Positions 42,213 through 53,920 of a DNA stretch of 64,000 nt are shown in pieces; within the stretch, counting starts at the first letter, position 1; each line of letters begins with the position of its first letter. A program made the translations under genes and the position numbers. The notes beneath the pieces are model-generated. The model ran no database searches. It was not told where the DNA came from and saw nothing but the letters and a program-made list of their open reading frames with translations. Origin of the DNA: Bombyx mori (taxonomy: Eukaryota; Arthropoda; Insecta; Lepidoptera; Bombycidae). Location: assembly GCF_030269925.1 (NCBI RefSeq), contig NC_085131.1, positions 2,246,001 to 2,310,000 on the forward strand. The letters are read 5' to 3'.

Positions 42213-42486
42213 TATGTGTAGGTACTGCAATATCAAAAATATCGTCGCATTAAAAATTCAGCCTTAATTATAAAGTAGTATAGTGCAGAATCACCAGTCA
42301 AAACGGGCATGGTGGCGTCATCGGGTGACTCACCGCGCCCCGTACTTAACTTTCCGTGACTGAAAGCAACCGGATTCGGACGGACTGTTAGATTTGTAAC
42401 GCGATTTCGGGGCGTACGCTATTAAATGCAATCCAACTTAAATTAGTTGATAAGCGATTATTAGCGTGGCGGTTCTTAAGGTATAA
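42213..42486. other. Short unassigned stretch
   Basis: Nothing recognised. Confidence 0.35.
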
Positions 42487-43015
42487 AAAAATAATAGTTT
42501 AAAAAAAACTATCAGAATACGCTTTTATAGAAAATCCAACTAAAAAATAGAAAATCAATTTGAATTAAAAATAGAGTGTAAGAAAAAATGATTTTATTGT
42601 AAAAAAAAGCGTGGGGCGCTTTTCAGGATATTATTATTAAAATAGCCCTTCTACTCATATCTGTTCATAAAATATTTATAACTACTGATATAATGCACCC
42701 CACGTTTTTTTTTACAATAAAATCATTTTTTCTTACACCGTTTACAATTCAAATTAATTAAAATTTATTTTATATTTTTTAATTGGATTTTATATAAAAG
42801 CGTATTTTATTAGTTTTTTTTGACTATTATTTATTTTTCATTTTTTAGATGAGTTTCAATTTTTTCAATTTTGTTTTATTTTTTTTTTTAAATATTCATT
42901 TGTCATCGGTCCTTAATAAGTATATTAAATTTCGAGTTAATCTGACGGTTTGAAGGGGTCAAAATCACGTGCAAAGATTCTGTTCTCCGTCTGCAGCTAA
43001 TAAAAGCGTATTAAA
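42487..43015. repeat. Foldback element with ~140-bp inverted arms
   Basis: The left arm (42,487-42,625) and right arm (42,700-42,850) pair through gattttattgtaaaaaaaa/ttttttttacaataaaatc and aagcgtggggcgc/gcaccccacgtt. A ~75-bp centre separates them. Downstream come gtcatcggtccttaataagt and agctaataaaagcgtattaa. The family also lies at 53,500-53,920, where the right arm is mostly missing. Class unknown. Confidence 0.65.
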
Positions 43016-43085
43016 AAGCATCCGGGTTTTTTTTGCATAAACGGGTAAACAAGCTCACTACTGACTTGTTGGTAAGCCGGTTACC

Positions 43086-43290
43086 AAAATTCAATTCAAA
43101 ATTGAAAATCATTTATTTCAACTTAGATGTCAGTATAACACACTTGTTGAATGTAAAAATATAAATAACAATGCTAACTCTACCACCGGTTCCAAAAAAA
43201 GCCACAGTCCTGAGAAGAACCGGCGAAACAAACTCAACGGGCTTTTTTTTTGTGTTTTTTCTCAAATATTTTCCTTTTTTTAAAATAAGT
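43086..43290 (-). mobile_element. LINE 3' tail ending in TTTGAA-type repeats
   Basis: Nearly the same as 39,840-40,010 (caagtgtgttatactgacat on the minus strand), with a poorer terminal repeat. Confidence 0.65.
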
Positions 43291-43748
43291 AACAATATTT
43301 GCAATAAACGAAAAAACAAGTCAAAAATACAATTACAAAATAATAATAATAATGAAAAATGAAAACCGGAGTTTATAGACACGTGATTTCTGCTATTCAC
43401 TTTGAGGCATAAGTCTATATTGTAAGATCGCATCATACTCGTAGGTGCCACCGTCGTGCTACGAAGCTATATTGTATTTCGGTTTGGAACATAAATTACG
43501 TTCAACTTAGAATTTGTCTCAAGGTTGACCGACAAATATTAATAAAAAGGCCCATATTTTACTAGATACATAGACTAGCTCGTGTCCCTACTAGCGTTAG
43601 GCGGCTATGGGAGTCCTTGGAACGCGATGCCCGATTTCTAGCCGGAATTGCAACATCTATTATCCGCTTTTGTGTTATCAGCTCTTAATTAAAATTACAA
43701 TTTAGTCGAATTTGAAAGGATTAATCGTTGTCAAAATAACAGTACATT
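43291..43748. other. Unassigned stretch
   Basis: No repeat family or gene recognised. Confidence 0.35.
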
Positions 43749-44155
43749 GCGCACCCAGGGAGAAAAGTAGGACATTTCCTCCCGCGTGTAAAATTGCCAA
43801 ACACGCGGGATGAGATGTCCTACTTTTTTCCCGCGGTGCACATACTATTTTTTTTCTCCTATTTCACTTTTACACTAAACACAATATTGCAAATTACCCG
43901 AGCACAATAATAGCGGAGAATTTTAGGTGCGTGAGAGCAGACGTAGACACTAACGCGCATGCCCACTTGTCAGTCAGTACCCAGGGAGGAAAAGTTGCAC
44001 TTTCTTCCCTGTACAGCGGGAGGAAAATTATACTTTCTTCCCTGTACAGCGGGAGGAAAAGTTATACTTTCTTCCCTGTACAGCGGGAGGAAAAGTTATA
44101 CTTTCTTCACTGTACAGCGGGAGGAAAACCGATCTTTCGGCGTAGGTAGGAGAAT
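43749..44155. repeat. Second copy of the unclassified hairpin repeat, with a 34-bp tandem block
   Basis: Hairpin 43,749-43,841 matches that at 19,577. The block atttcacttttacactaaac follows at once, while in the other copy about 220 bp lie between. Units of 34 bp (cgggaggaaaagttatactt + tcttccctgtacag) are repeated four times at 43,985-44,128; the 19.6 kb copy has one. It ends gtaggtaggagaa. Confidence 0.65.
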
Positions 44156-44448
44156 AAATAATAAAAATAATAATTTCCCAACATACATTATTACTCTTAC
44201 ATTAATGTATATAGGTATCCTTTTTTTCACATTCAATTCAACATGCGTAAAATTACGTGACAACCCTAATAAGATGTAAATTTTCTTTCAGTAGTTCAGC
44301 ACTAACAATGACTCACCGACGTTCGGATCACGAGAGAGATTAACGATCCTTGAATAATTCAGTACCTACTTAGACACGTAAAGATGGACCTCGACTTAGT
44401 GAAGAGCGAACTAAAGTATATTATTAGCAATTCTACAGCTTTTTTATT
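44156..44448. other. Short unassigned stretch
   Basis: Nothing recognised. Confidence 0.35.
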
Positions 44449-45028
44449 TTTTATTTTAATTTTATTGCATAGATGGGTGGACAAGCTCACATCCCACCTG
44501 GTGTTAACTGGTTACTGGAGCCCATAGACATCTATAACGTAAATGCCGCTACCCAACTTGAGATATGACTTCTAAGGTATATTTACAACAGCTGCCCCAC
44601 CCTTCAAACCGAAACGCATTACTACTTTGTGGCATATCCCGGGACATACTTGGCGTATAGTGATGGTGTACCTCTTTCACCCGTCGAAGCAATAAAAAAA
44701 TTGACAGGCTCTTTTATTAGTATTCAAATCAACGTTGTAGCCCAAAAGAATTAAGAGATAAACCCGCCGATAAAATAGCCAGGGTGGTGGTACCTACCCG
44801 CGCGGACTCACAATTCTACCACCAATAATTACGCAAATTATAATTTGGCTTCTTTGATTTTTACCACACGATTCTATTCCTTGACCGTGGAAATCAATCG
44901 TGAGCATTTGTTAAGCACGTATTTCATTAGAAAAATTGGTACCCGTCTGCGGGATTCGAACACCGGTGCATCGCTCGCTAGATAAGAATGCGCCGGACGT
45001 TTCATCCTTTAGGCTACGACGACTTCAA
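44449..45028 (-). mobile_element. Bm1-type SINE with tRNA-like head, interrupted
   Basis: 3' body at 44,449-44,635; body, linker and head at 44,770-45,028. About 135 bp between them include cacccgtcgaagcaataaaaa, an A-ended retroposed scrap, plus sequence I cannot place. Confidence 0.75.
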
Positions 45029-45996
45029 AATAATTATTCTATAATGTGCAATAAATCTATAAATATTAGGTTAAATAGTGTTTAGCAAAGTACCTAAAGA
45101 TATTAGGCACAGTTTGAGCCTACTTTTACCAGCAAAGCCGGACTATACTTCGGGACACACAATGTTATTCCCTCTCCGTCACAAAAAAAACCTTTACATG
45201 AACTACCGAAGTATTGTGTTAGAATATGTTGTCTATATAATATATAGAGAGAGAGGACCACCAAAGCGTATTCCGTACAACTTAGAACTTTCATCATCGG
45301 CGATGCGTTTGAGCTTTTTCGACATGTAGGTACCAGTTCGAAACAGTCTATCTTTTATTTAGCTTAAACGGGATTATATAAAATATCTTCTATCTTTTTC
45401 TACGGCTATCTTGCTTTTGTCCGTCTGTTTCTTATCCAGAAGAGATCTCGAGAAGATATCTTATATGTATGTAAAGTACTCTGTTCTGCATGTAAATTAA
45501 ATAAATTTGATCGAAAAGTGTTGCTGAGATTTTAGAAAGCGCTTTGTTGTTATGCTGACGGAGCTGACATGACGTCGCTGACATGAAAAATGCGTCAAGG
45601 CTAAATAATCACTGGTCAGTCAGCGAAATAATTGTATTATTTCCGAGAAAAACTATTCTATAGTCTAGACAGCTCGATGATGGATGTAACACAACGAATG
45701 ATATACGAAGATTCATTAACACAGCCGAGATGAAGTTTGCTTTCCACGTTACTACCCTTGTAAGATTAATTTTATCACTTAATCTATTTATTTGTTCATT
45801 ATTTCGCCAAAATACTCTATATGTATGTATGTCAAATAAATCAGTGTTTTATTTTTGTTATATTTTTATCAAATATATTTTGCGATTTGCCCACATTTTT
45901 TAGCGTTTTTTTTTCATTACACTTATTGTATTTACGCATGTTATGAACTTGTACAATTTAGGAAATAATCAACCGGAAAAGCTTTTTATTGGTTTA
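45029..45996. other. Unassigned stretch
   Basis: AT-rich. The frame 45,078-45,329 has no recognisable domain. Confidence 0.35.
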
Positions 45997-46284
45997 CTAG
46001 CTGATCCGGCAGACTTCGTAGTGCCTCAATCGATAAATAAAAGACCCAAACTTTTGTATAAAATAAACTTAAAATAAACAAAAGGAATCCGTCCGACGAG
46101 GGACACATCAAAAGGAAAACAAAATAATTATTTTTATTTCATTCTGAGCATTTTCATATTTATCTACCTTTTAAAACTTTTCTGGACTTCCCCAAATAAT
46201 TCAAGACCAAAATTAGCCAAATCGGTCCAGCAGTTCTCGAGTTTTAGCGAGACTAACGAACAGCAATTCATTTTTATATATATT
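45997..46284 (-). mobile_element. Non-autonomous Helitron, family B
   Basis: ctagctgatccggcagactt at the 3' end, family interior, and tttttatatata near the 5' end, where the TC is worn. Directly abuts a family C end. Confidence 0.75.
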
Positions 46285-46455
46285 TCTAATTGTCACTCTA
46301 TTTCATGAAATGTGTATTTTGTATAATGGAAGTCTTAGCGAAATCTGTGATTATAGAATTAGTAGTAGAATTCTTTGACGATACAACCATAATAATGTTC
46401 AAACTAATAATTTCAATTAATTATTATCGAAATTCGATTACTGCGGGACCACTAG
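46285..46455 (+). mobile_element. Helitron family C, 3' portion
   Basis: gtcttagcgaaatctgtgat, then atcgaaattcgattactgcg and ggaccaCTAG before T: the 3' third of family C, diverged. Confidence 0.7.
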
Positions 46456-46819
46456 TAAAGATAAAACGCCCAACCAAACTTCCAACAATAACGACATCCC
46501 CAAAATAATACCGCCACATTTCAAGCCGCGTTGTGAATTGATGGGATCCGATGGTTAGCAGGTGTGCAAAATTTTATCATACACGAACCGGACAGCCTCG
46601 TTCGCAACACCTGCCCGTGTTTATATAGGCTATTGCTATTTCGGTAGGGGAATAAGGAAAAAAATGAAACCATAATGAAATTCGTTTTGTCGGAATATCT
46701 TAGTCGTTCGACAACGGTAGCCCCGTAACTATTTTATGCGTAAATAACAAAGTGTATTACCTAATTTGTAGATAGATTGTAGAGTTTGCCATCGTTTATT
46801 TGTTATTTAGCACTTTTTT
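46456..46819. other. Unassigned stretch
   Basis: Nothing recognised. Confidence 0.35.
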
Positions 46820-47235
46820 ATTAAAGCTGACCGCAATCGGATTGATGCCTTCGAAATGTGGTGCTGGAGGAGGATGTTCGGTATTCCCTGGACCGCACGC
46901 CGCACCAATGTATCCATCCTAGCTCAGTTGAAGATCCGGACTAGACTCTCCACCATTTGCATGCGAAGGATACTTTGGCCACATCGCAAGGAAAGACAGT
47001 GACAACTTGGAGAAATTGATGGTCACTGGAAAGGTAGAGGGCAAGCGACCAAGAGGCAGGAACCCGACCCGTTGGACGGACCAGATTCGTGCAGCCCTGG
47101 ATACCACAGTGCACGATGCTCTGCACTCAGCTGCAGATAGGAACAGATGGCGGTGCACTATAAAAAACAAACTGTTTCAAGGCCATGACCACGACCCTCA
47201 GTAATGAGGAAACCGACGCAAGGAGGAGGAGGAGG
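46820..47235 (+). pseudogene. RTE-like LINE ORF2 C-terminus, frameshifted
   Basis: Reads DAFEMWCWRRMFGIPWTARR and TNVSILAQLKIRTRLSTICM. A frame change near 46,965-46,980 follows, then GHIARKDSDNLEKLMVTGKV, GRNPTRWTDQIRAALDTT and HDHDPQ before TAA. Same subfamily as 3,790-4,616 and followed by the aaggaggaggagg tail. 5'-truncated and broken. Confidence 0.8.
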
Positions 47236-48206
47236 CTTCTATCTATTGTGAGGGATTTTTTCAAACGTAATTTTCACCAACTTCAAGCGGACCGATTATA
47301 TTGAAAGTTTGTAGATAAGTCTCAATACTTATAATTGTTGACTAAACGAACGTAAGTGTACGTGTGCTCATGAAATACACCTCGTTTACACTTACTTTAC
47401 CATGAAAAGATAAAAAATATATATATTATTACTTTTTATCCAACCCGGCATACAGTAATTGGCCGTTGATTTTATATTAGAATTAAAACAGGGTGTGCTT
47501 GATGTTGAATGGATGGTGTAAGAACTATGTATGCAAAAGTTATCATTCCGACTATAAACACACATGCTAGGAACTCAATCACTTCAGAAATCATCGAGAC
47601 AGAACGCGTAAATTTTTATTGCCCTATAGATTTTCAAGTATCGGGTGAACGTTTCGGTTTTTTTTTTAAATCAAACCAGCCTATTTAAATGAAAAAAAGC
47701 AACATTCTAATGCACGTATTAAAATTCTAACACCCGACGCATGTAGATACGTGTGCCGAAATTGCGGCCCTAATGCTCCCATTAGCGAGAAAATACAAAT
47801 ATAAAACGTATCATAAAAATGAAGATAGGACGCATTCAGGTCTAAATTGTGATTCAAGTGTTCCATAATATTAAAGTTAAAACACGGGTTTTCTTCTACG
47901 CGTCTCGAAGTTCTAACTTCTTAGAGATCTCTTAAATTAGACTTTATTAACACGTCTTTATTAGCTTGAATTGTATGCATCTATGTACCTACTAGTATAT
48001 ATTCTTATATGTAACGAGATCTTTCAACGTAGTTATAAACAGTTTCAAAATGTCCAATCAACTTGAAAATTAACCCATCAAAGACCGGTAATAATACAAT
48101 AGTTTGAACAACTATATTGATCTAATATCTTAACTAAGATAGATTGCTTAAAACAGTAAGTTGTAAGGATAACATATAAAAATAATTATCTTCCTATTAC
48201 GCATCA
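47236..48206. other. Unassigned stretch
   Basis: AT-rich; no coding or repeat signal recognised. Confidence 0.35.
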
Positions 48207-48457
48207 CTAGTGGTAGGTCCTCTTGTGTATCCGCGCGGGTAGGTACCACCGCCCTGCCTATTTCTGCTGTGAAGCAGTAATGCGTTTCGGTTTGAAGGGT
48301 GGATCAGCCGTTGTACTGTAAAAACTGAGACTTTAGAACTCACGTTTCAGGATAGGTGGCGGCATTTACTTTGTAGATGTCTATGGGCTCCGGTAACCAC
48401 TTAACATCAGGTGGGCCGTGAGCTCGTCCACCCAACAAAGCAATAAATAAAAAAAAT
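48207..48457 (+). mobile_element. Bm1-type SINE, 5'-truncated
   Basis: ctagtggtaggtcctcttgt through caaagcaataaat; body only. Confidence 0.85.
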
Positions 48458-48873
48458 GTCTTATTTATAACATGTCAAATTTTATATGATAGTCATTTTA
48501 CAACATACTTTACAGTACCAAGATCCTGAAAATGTTACATTTTACGAAATCTGACGAGTTTTCAGTAATTTTCGACTTCAAACAAGAATGTGACTTTTGT
48601 TTCACGTTAATTATAATTTGGGCGGTATGTTATGATCACTGTTGTTTTGTATGAGCACGGATAGCTTCCCTGGGATTAGTTCCTTTTGTCTCGTCCACAA
48701 AAGAGTATTTCATCCTGCCTTTATTTTCAGATGGACATATTTTTGAATGTTTTATTTTATTTTTATTTCAAGCACATTGTGTACGAAAAACTGTCTGTAT
48801 ACGACATCATTTTGTTTGATGGTGGAGCTATGGCAGATAATAAATCCAAAATATAAATCGCCATCTGTCATCC
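48458..48873. other. Unassigned stretch
   Basis: Nothing recognised. Confidence 0.35.
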
Positions 48874-48951
48874 GGCTCCAAATTAGGATTGCCTTTGTTA
48901 TGGGTTTAACAAAGGCTATACCCATAACAAAGCCAATCCTAAATTGGAGCC
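48874..48951. repeat. 32-bp stem hairpin with short loop
   Basis: ggctccaaattaggattgcc... and ...ccaatcctaaattggagcc pair over 32 bases with two mismatches, leaving a loop of about 14. It could be a snap-back end of a mobile element or a small-RNA-precursor-like hairpin; I cannot tell which. Confidence 0.7.
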
Positions 48952-48964
48952 GTTGCCCACTAGA

Positions 48965-49145
48965 GACTGAAATATATACTTATATACATTTAAATATATA
49001 CATATAAAGTTAATAAACACCCAGACAAATAGCAAACAAACCACTTCACGTCACACGAATCGATTTGAACGATGTTAGAATCGAACCCAAGACCCTTGGT
49101 TCAACAGTCGGCGGCTCTAAATACACTACCGAGTCAGTCAAAGCA
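48965..49145 (-). mobile_element. tRNA-like SINE or tRNA-headed repeat
   Basis: On the minus strand ccaagggtcttgggttcgattc carries a B-box-like word, and tcggtagtgtatttagagcc sits where the A-box side should be. The tail has aaacacccagacaaatagc. A worn relative of the tail lies near 1,135-1,195. Confidence 0.55.
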
Positions 49146-49600
49146 ATTAAATTTCAAGGTAATCAAAAAGAAAACTTAAATATAGAAGTTCCCAACAAAA
49201 ACATTTGGACAGTCCGTCTTTTAAACAATGACATATGCTCACTTGAAAATCTTCTATTAATTCTAGCGCGCACTACTGGGGGGTGCAATAGATGCGCGGG
49301 GTGGGTCGTCGCGGCACGGACCTGAGTCACATCTCCTTTGGCTAATGTTGCCCCGCAAAACGGAACGCTGCGTTACAATACAAATCAGCAACAAACTAGT
49401 GTATATTTGTCTCGGATATCTCTTGTGGTTTGTTAGGATAGATACTTAAGATGTCTTTAAGCTACTGAATTTGTGGTATGAACTAATACAAGATTACAAT
49501 ATGCTACGGCCGAATAAATAACAAAATACACATTTCATGAAATAGAGTGACAATTAGAAAAATACTAATTCTCGAACTGGAAGCTTGTAATATTAGTTAA
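49146..49600. other. Unassigned stretch
   Basis: Includes 49,519-49,556, the reverse complement of 46,284-46,321; otherwise nothing recognised. Confidence 0.4.
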
Positions 49601-49894
49601 TCTATATATATAAAAATGAATTGATGTTCGTTAGTCTCGCTAAAACTCGAGAACTGCTGGACCGATTTGGCTAATTTTGGTCTTAAATTATTTGTGGAAG
49701 TCCAGAGAAGGTATAAAGCTAGATAAATATGAAAATGCTTGGTATTAAATATAAATAACAGTTTTTGTTTTTCCTTTGATGCGTCCCCCGTCGGATGGAT
49801 TCCTTTTGTTTGTTTTAAGTTTCTTTTATACCTACAAAAGCTTAGGTCTATTATTTATCGTTTGAGGCACTACAAAGTCTGCCGGGTTAGCTAG
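49601..49894 (+). mobile_element. Non-autonomous Helitron, family B, full length
   Basis: TCTATATATATAAAAATGAA start after A and gtctgccgggttagCTAG end before T. The only plus-strand copy and the best for defining both ends. Confidence 0.82.
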
Positions 49895-50639
49895 TTACAT
49901 GATAAAACTAGATTCGATAACTTATTTTACCGTTATCAAAATATAGAATTTTATATAAACAATCATGGGGTAATAGTTGGATAAAGAAGTACGAAAACAG
50001 TCTACAAAATTTATTATTATTATTTTTCAATATATAATTCTCTGTGCTTACATCCTGCTGTCACTGTCACCTCTTTAGTTTGATTCGTTCGTTGGATAAG
50101 CAAAGGGAACGTAGCCCATACAGACAATGCAAGTTCTTTTTTTTTGTTTTTTCATCTTTTTCCACTTTAACATCCTTCAAATACGTTATAGTATTGTTAT
50201 CTATATCGTGGAGTTTTCTTATCTCTATCCAAATTTCGATGTGCAACATTTATTGCCGGGTACTGTACAGTGCCTTTAAAATATAGCTTACTGTGTGAAT
50301 GAGGTCGCGACCGACAAACATAATTTTACATTCATCTAACAGATTATTAATGACAACAAAACCTCTTCTGGCGGTGACATAGAGTTCGCAAGTACCGAAG
50401 AATGTTCTCAATCGATAATTCTCAACTCGACGGGAATTCAAGGAGAGGGAATTTCTAAAACATTTCTTTGATAATAAACTTTGGAAGTTGCTTAATGGGA
50501 GCTAGACGTAATTACGTCCTGTCTGGTTTGTGGAATCAAATTTATTATTACTTTATTAACTTATGTTGATAAATGAGTTGTAAGGCCGGTACAGATGTTG
50601 GGGAATGAGCTTTCATGATTTTGCTCTGAGGAATTGTTC
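49895..50639. other. Unassigned stretch
   Basis: No repeat or gene recognised with confidence; 50,580-50,640 may be the start of the LINE fragment that follows. Confidence 0.35.
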
Positions 50640-50960
50640 GAGATGATACCGTCGTCTCGTTTTTACCATCGCGCCGCTCCCCACCGGAGTAGAGTTCATC
50701 CATACTACCTGGAGCCACTGCGTTCATCGACGGTGCATTTCCAGAGGTCTTTTTTGCCACGTACCATCCGGCTATGGAATGAGCTCCACGGTGTTTCCCG
50801 AGCGCTATGACATGTCCTTCTTCAAACGAGGCTTGTGGAGATATTAAGCAGTAGGCAGCAGCTTGGCTCTGCCCCTGGCATTGCTGAAGTCCATGGCGAT
50901 AGTAACCACTCACCATCAGGTGGGCCGTGCGCTAGTCTGCCTACAAGGCAATAACAAAAA
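50640..50960 (+). pseudogene. LINE ORF2 C-terminus and 3' tail, frameshifted
   Basis: One frame reads YHRAAPHRSRVHPYYLEPLR and FLPRTIRLWNEL. After a small deletion another frame gives FPERYDMSFFKRGLW. The tail (ggcattgctgaagtccatgg ... ggcaataaca) follows. The same ORF end occurs at 59,634. It belongs to the family whose tail is scattered through the window; clade not fixed, CR1-like is likely. Confidence 0.7.
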
Positions 50961-50974
50961 AGAAAAGAGTACAC

Positions 50975-51530
50975 GTTCATTAGGTTTATTTCAATGAGCT
51001 TGTGAGGTACCCAAATATTGAGCTTTTTTGTGTGCTCAGTTTTTTTCAAATGCGCCACAACTATTTTGTGGTCAATTTCCAGTTCTTCAGCTACGTTGTA
51101 ACTACTGACATGCCGATCTTGCTCCACTTTTTCAAAAATAGCATTCATTTTATCCGTAATAGGGCGACCAGAGCGACGTGCATCTTTGATTTCAAAATTT
51201 CCGGATTGAATACGCTTAAACTAAATTTGTGCTACTCTCAGAGACACTGCACTAGGTCCATAAATATCGCAATTTTTTTTCGCGGCTTGCGTTGAATTTT
51301 TACCTTTTTTGTAGTAAAAATTTAAAATATATCGAATTTCTTCATTAGATTCACTCATCTTTACAGTACGAAAAATTAATAAAAATCACACATTTTCCTA
51401 ATTTGAATTTGGAATTATCATTCTTTAAAATTTAAACTTTTAATGATACCAAAACCAGCCAAACAGTATAGCCAAAGAGATTTTATTACAAGTTCATACA
51501 TGCGAAAAGAGTTTTTTCCCAACCTATTAT
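50975..51530 (-). pseudogene. Truncated mariner transposon: 5' TIR and N-terminal transposase
   Basis: The terminus is near 51,530 on the minus strand, ataggttgggaaaaaactct. The transposase starts at about 51,360 (MSESNEEIRYILNFYYKKGK). An in-frame stop after RVAQI is followed by SGRPITDKMNAIFEKVEQDR, VAEELEIDHKIVVAHLKKT and WVPHKLIEINL. This is the paired helix-turn-helix DNA-binding half; the D,D,D catalytic half is absent. The coding region ends against the A-rich tail of the LINE fragment. Confidence 0.8.
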
Positions 51531-52777
51531 AACCTGAAAATTATGATTACCTATAATTAATTTTATCTGTTTAATTTAGACGTTAAAAAAAAACGTTTTA
51601 GCGTTTCAAATTATAGCTAAACGTTCGTCCGTATTTAATTATCTTTCCGTAGCGGAAGCAAATTTTGAACTCCCCGGAAATGACGTGGGCCATTTATCAA
51701 GTTAGCGTAAATCCACTTTTAAAAACTGTAGACGTAGCCGACGTAGGTAACTACACCGTCACGGATTTATTTCATTTTCAGAACGACGCGCTCTGTCGAG
51801 TTTATCTTTTAGCTGTACCGGCTATTCGCTACGCGGCTTCGTAGCGACACGTAGGCGCTTCTACGATTAGTGTCTACGATTAGCTACGTATATGCGTAGT
51901 TGACTAGTTGATGTGGTTGTTTGTATGAATGTACTACAAACCGGCAGAAGTGGGGATTGCTCGTGGGGCGCATAATATGTGCCCACAGCAATGATACTGA
52001 ATGACAAAAGAGAGATGTGCGTAGGGAAAAGTAGCCATTTGCGGCAAATGTTAGGTTACAAAATTCATGATAGATATTTTCATATTAAGAAAATTGTAAT
52101 GTTGTCTCAAAAATCTACGCGATACCACCTACATGTTGTAGACGTTTGAAAGCACAAGACAAAGATGGCGAAACTTAATTAAGACTTAGATTTCATTTCT
52201 CAAGGTTGGCAATAATGGCTACGGCCTCAGAAAACGACTTAACGATTTACTGCCTAAGCTATGAGCTTTCATTCGCATCTGCAGCAACAAGAGAAGTCAA
52301 GGAAAATTTATTTCCGATAAATTATAATGTTTTTTAATTTAAGTAACGGAATATGCCCATTAACCCTTTTAACGGCTTCCTTAATTAGCGGAGCTCTGAA
52401 TTAGTAGCTTTATTGCCTTAATAACATAAAATTTCAAGGTATACACAGCGAATTTACTGTTATTGAGTCATCGTTTCGTCAAAATGGAAATACTATGTAC
52501 GACGTCATAAAAACATTCAGTTAATTTAGTTGCCTTTCGTTAGCTACCCACGGTGCTATTGACCTTAAAAAATTGGGGGTCAAACACCTTAACCAGAGTT
52601 ATGGTTTTAATGACGCTTTGATATAATCTTTCTAGTTTCCTGCAATTTGCGGGCCTTATTACAAAATGTGTTGTCTTTGTATGTTTAAGTAATTGGCTAG
52701 ACTGGAAAATGCTGTGAAATCAGTAGCAGAGTATGTAACGTATATCGGTAAATATAAGAAATTTAATCATAACAACA
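51531..52777. other. Unassigned stretch with local hairpins
   Basis: Around 51,830-51,900 there are repeated ctacg words and a gctacg..cgtagc hairpin, which may be a MITE edge. The rest is AT-rich without signal. Confidence 0.4.
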
Positions 52778-52915
52778 TTTTTTTTTTTTTTGCTTAGATG
52801 GGTGGACGAGCTCACAGCTCACCTGGTGTTAAGTGGTTACTGGAGCCCATAGACATCCACAACATAAATGCGCCACCCACCTTGAGATATAAGTTCTAAG
52901 GTCTCAAGTATAGTA
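52778..52915 (-). mobile_element. Bm1-type SINE 3' part
   Basis: T-run, ttgcttagatgggtggacga through aggtctcaagtatag; the outer body is missing. An (AT)n run follows at 52,925-52,946. Confidence 0.8.
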
Positions 52916-53009
52916 TAATCAATAAATATATATATATATATATATATTTACAAAAACATCTTCGAAAACAGGAGTTGAGTGATAATGATAACCGAAATAT
53001 AGATAACAT

Positions 53010-53062
53010 ATCCTCCTCCTTTCGTACATAATCCTCAATCCTGAGGGTCGTGGCCTCAGACT
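53010..53062 (-). mobile_element. RTE-like LINE 3'-end scrap
   Basis: On the minus strand gaggccacgaccctcagg, attgaggattatg and aaaggaggagga match the 3' ends at 3,790, 47,200 and 62,540. The parent body upstream is not recognisable. Confidence 0.5.
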
Positions 53063-53499
53063 TTCTTGGGAAAATACACATGTTGGGTTTCCAGCATCCT
53101 TCCACGGCAGTGCTTTTGGAAAAGATTTAGTTCTTCGAGGTCACTGAAGCCTTATTTGGGTCCGGCTAATTAACCGCCGCCAGACATTTGGCGTTGACTG
53201 TTTTACGGTGCAAAGGTCGAACTCCCACTAAGCTCTCTTCTTTTCTCATCCTTGCTTGGGACCGCCATTGGCGGAGAGATAACACTTAGATAACCGAAAA
53301 CTTATTTTTATTATAATCATATTTTGTGGGCCCGCAATCTATTTCAAACAATCATTGGGGTTCAATGAACGCAACGTGTTCGGAGCAACGCGGCTATTTA
53401 GATTACATGTACTTCTACGACAAATCACCGGCTTAAGATCAACCCTTCTTATAAATGGTAGGCTTTGGATTGACTGCATCAGAACTAGTGGGTATATTT
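53063..53499. other. Unassigned stretch
   Basis: Could include degraded upstream RTE sequence; not recognisable. Confidence 0.3.
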
Positions 53500-53920
53500 A
53501 GAAAAAATAAATAATAGTTTAAAAAAAGTAACAAAATACGCTTTTATAGAAAATCCAACTAAAAAATAGAAAATAAATTTTATAAATTTGAATTAAAAAT
53601 AGTGTAAGAAAAAAATATTTTATTATAAAAAAGCGTGGGGTGCTTTTCAGGATATTATCAAAATAACCCTGCTACTCATTTCTGTTCATAAAATATTTAT
53701 AGCGAACTATTATTTATTTTTCATTTTTTAGTTGAATTTAAATTTTTTCAATTTTTTTAAAAATATTGAATTGTCATCGGTCCTTAATAAATATACCAAA
53801 TTTAGAGTTAATCTGACGTTTTGAAGGGGGTCAAAATCATGTTCAAAGATTCCGTTACTTACTAACGTACTAACATGCATGCGTCTGAAGCTAATAAAAG
53901 CGTATTAAAATACAGCAACA
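53500..53920. repeat. Second copy of the foldback family, right arm lost
   Basis: Shares the left arm (aaatccaactaaaaaataga, aagcgtggggtgc), the centre (tctgttcataaaatatttat) and the distal part (gtcatcggtccttaataaat, agctaataaaagcgtattaa) with 42,487-43,015. Most of the complementary arm is deleted. Confidence 0.65.
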
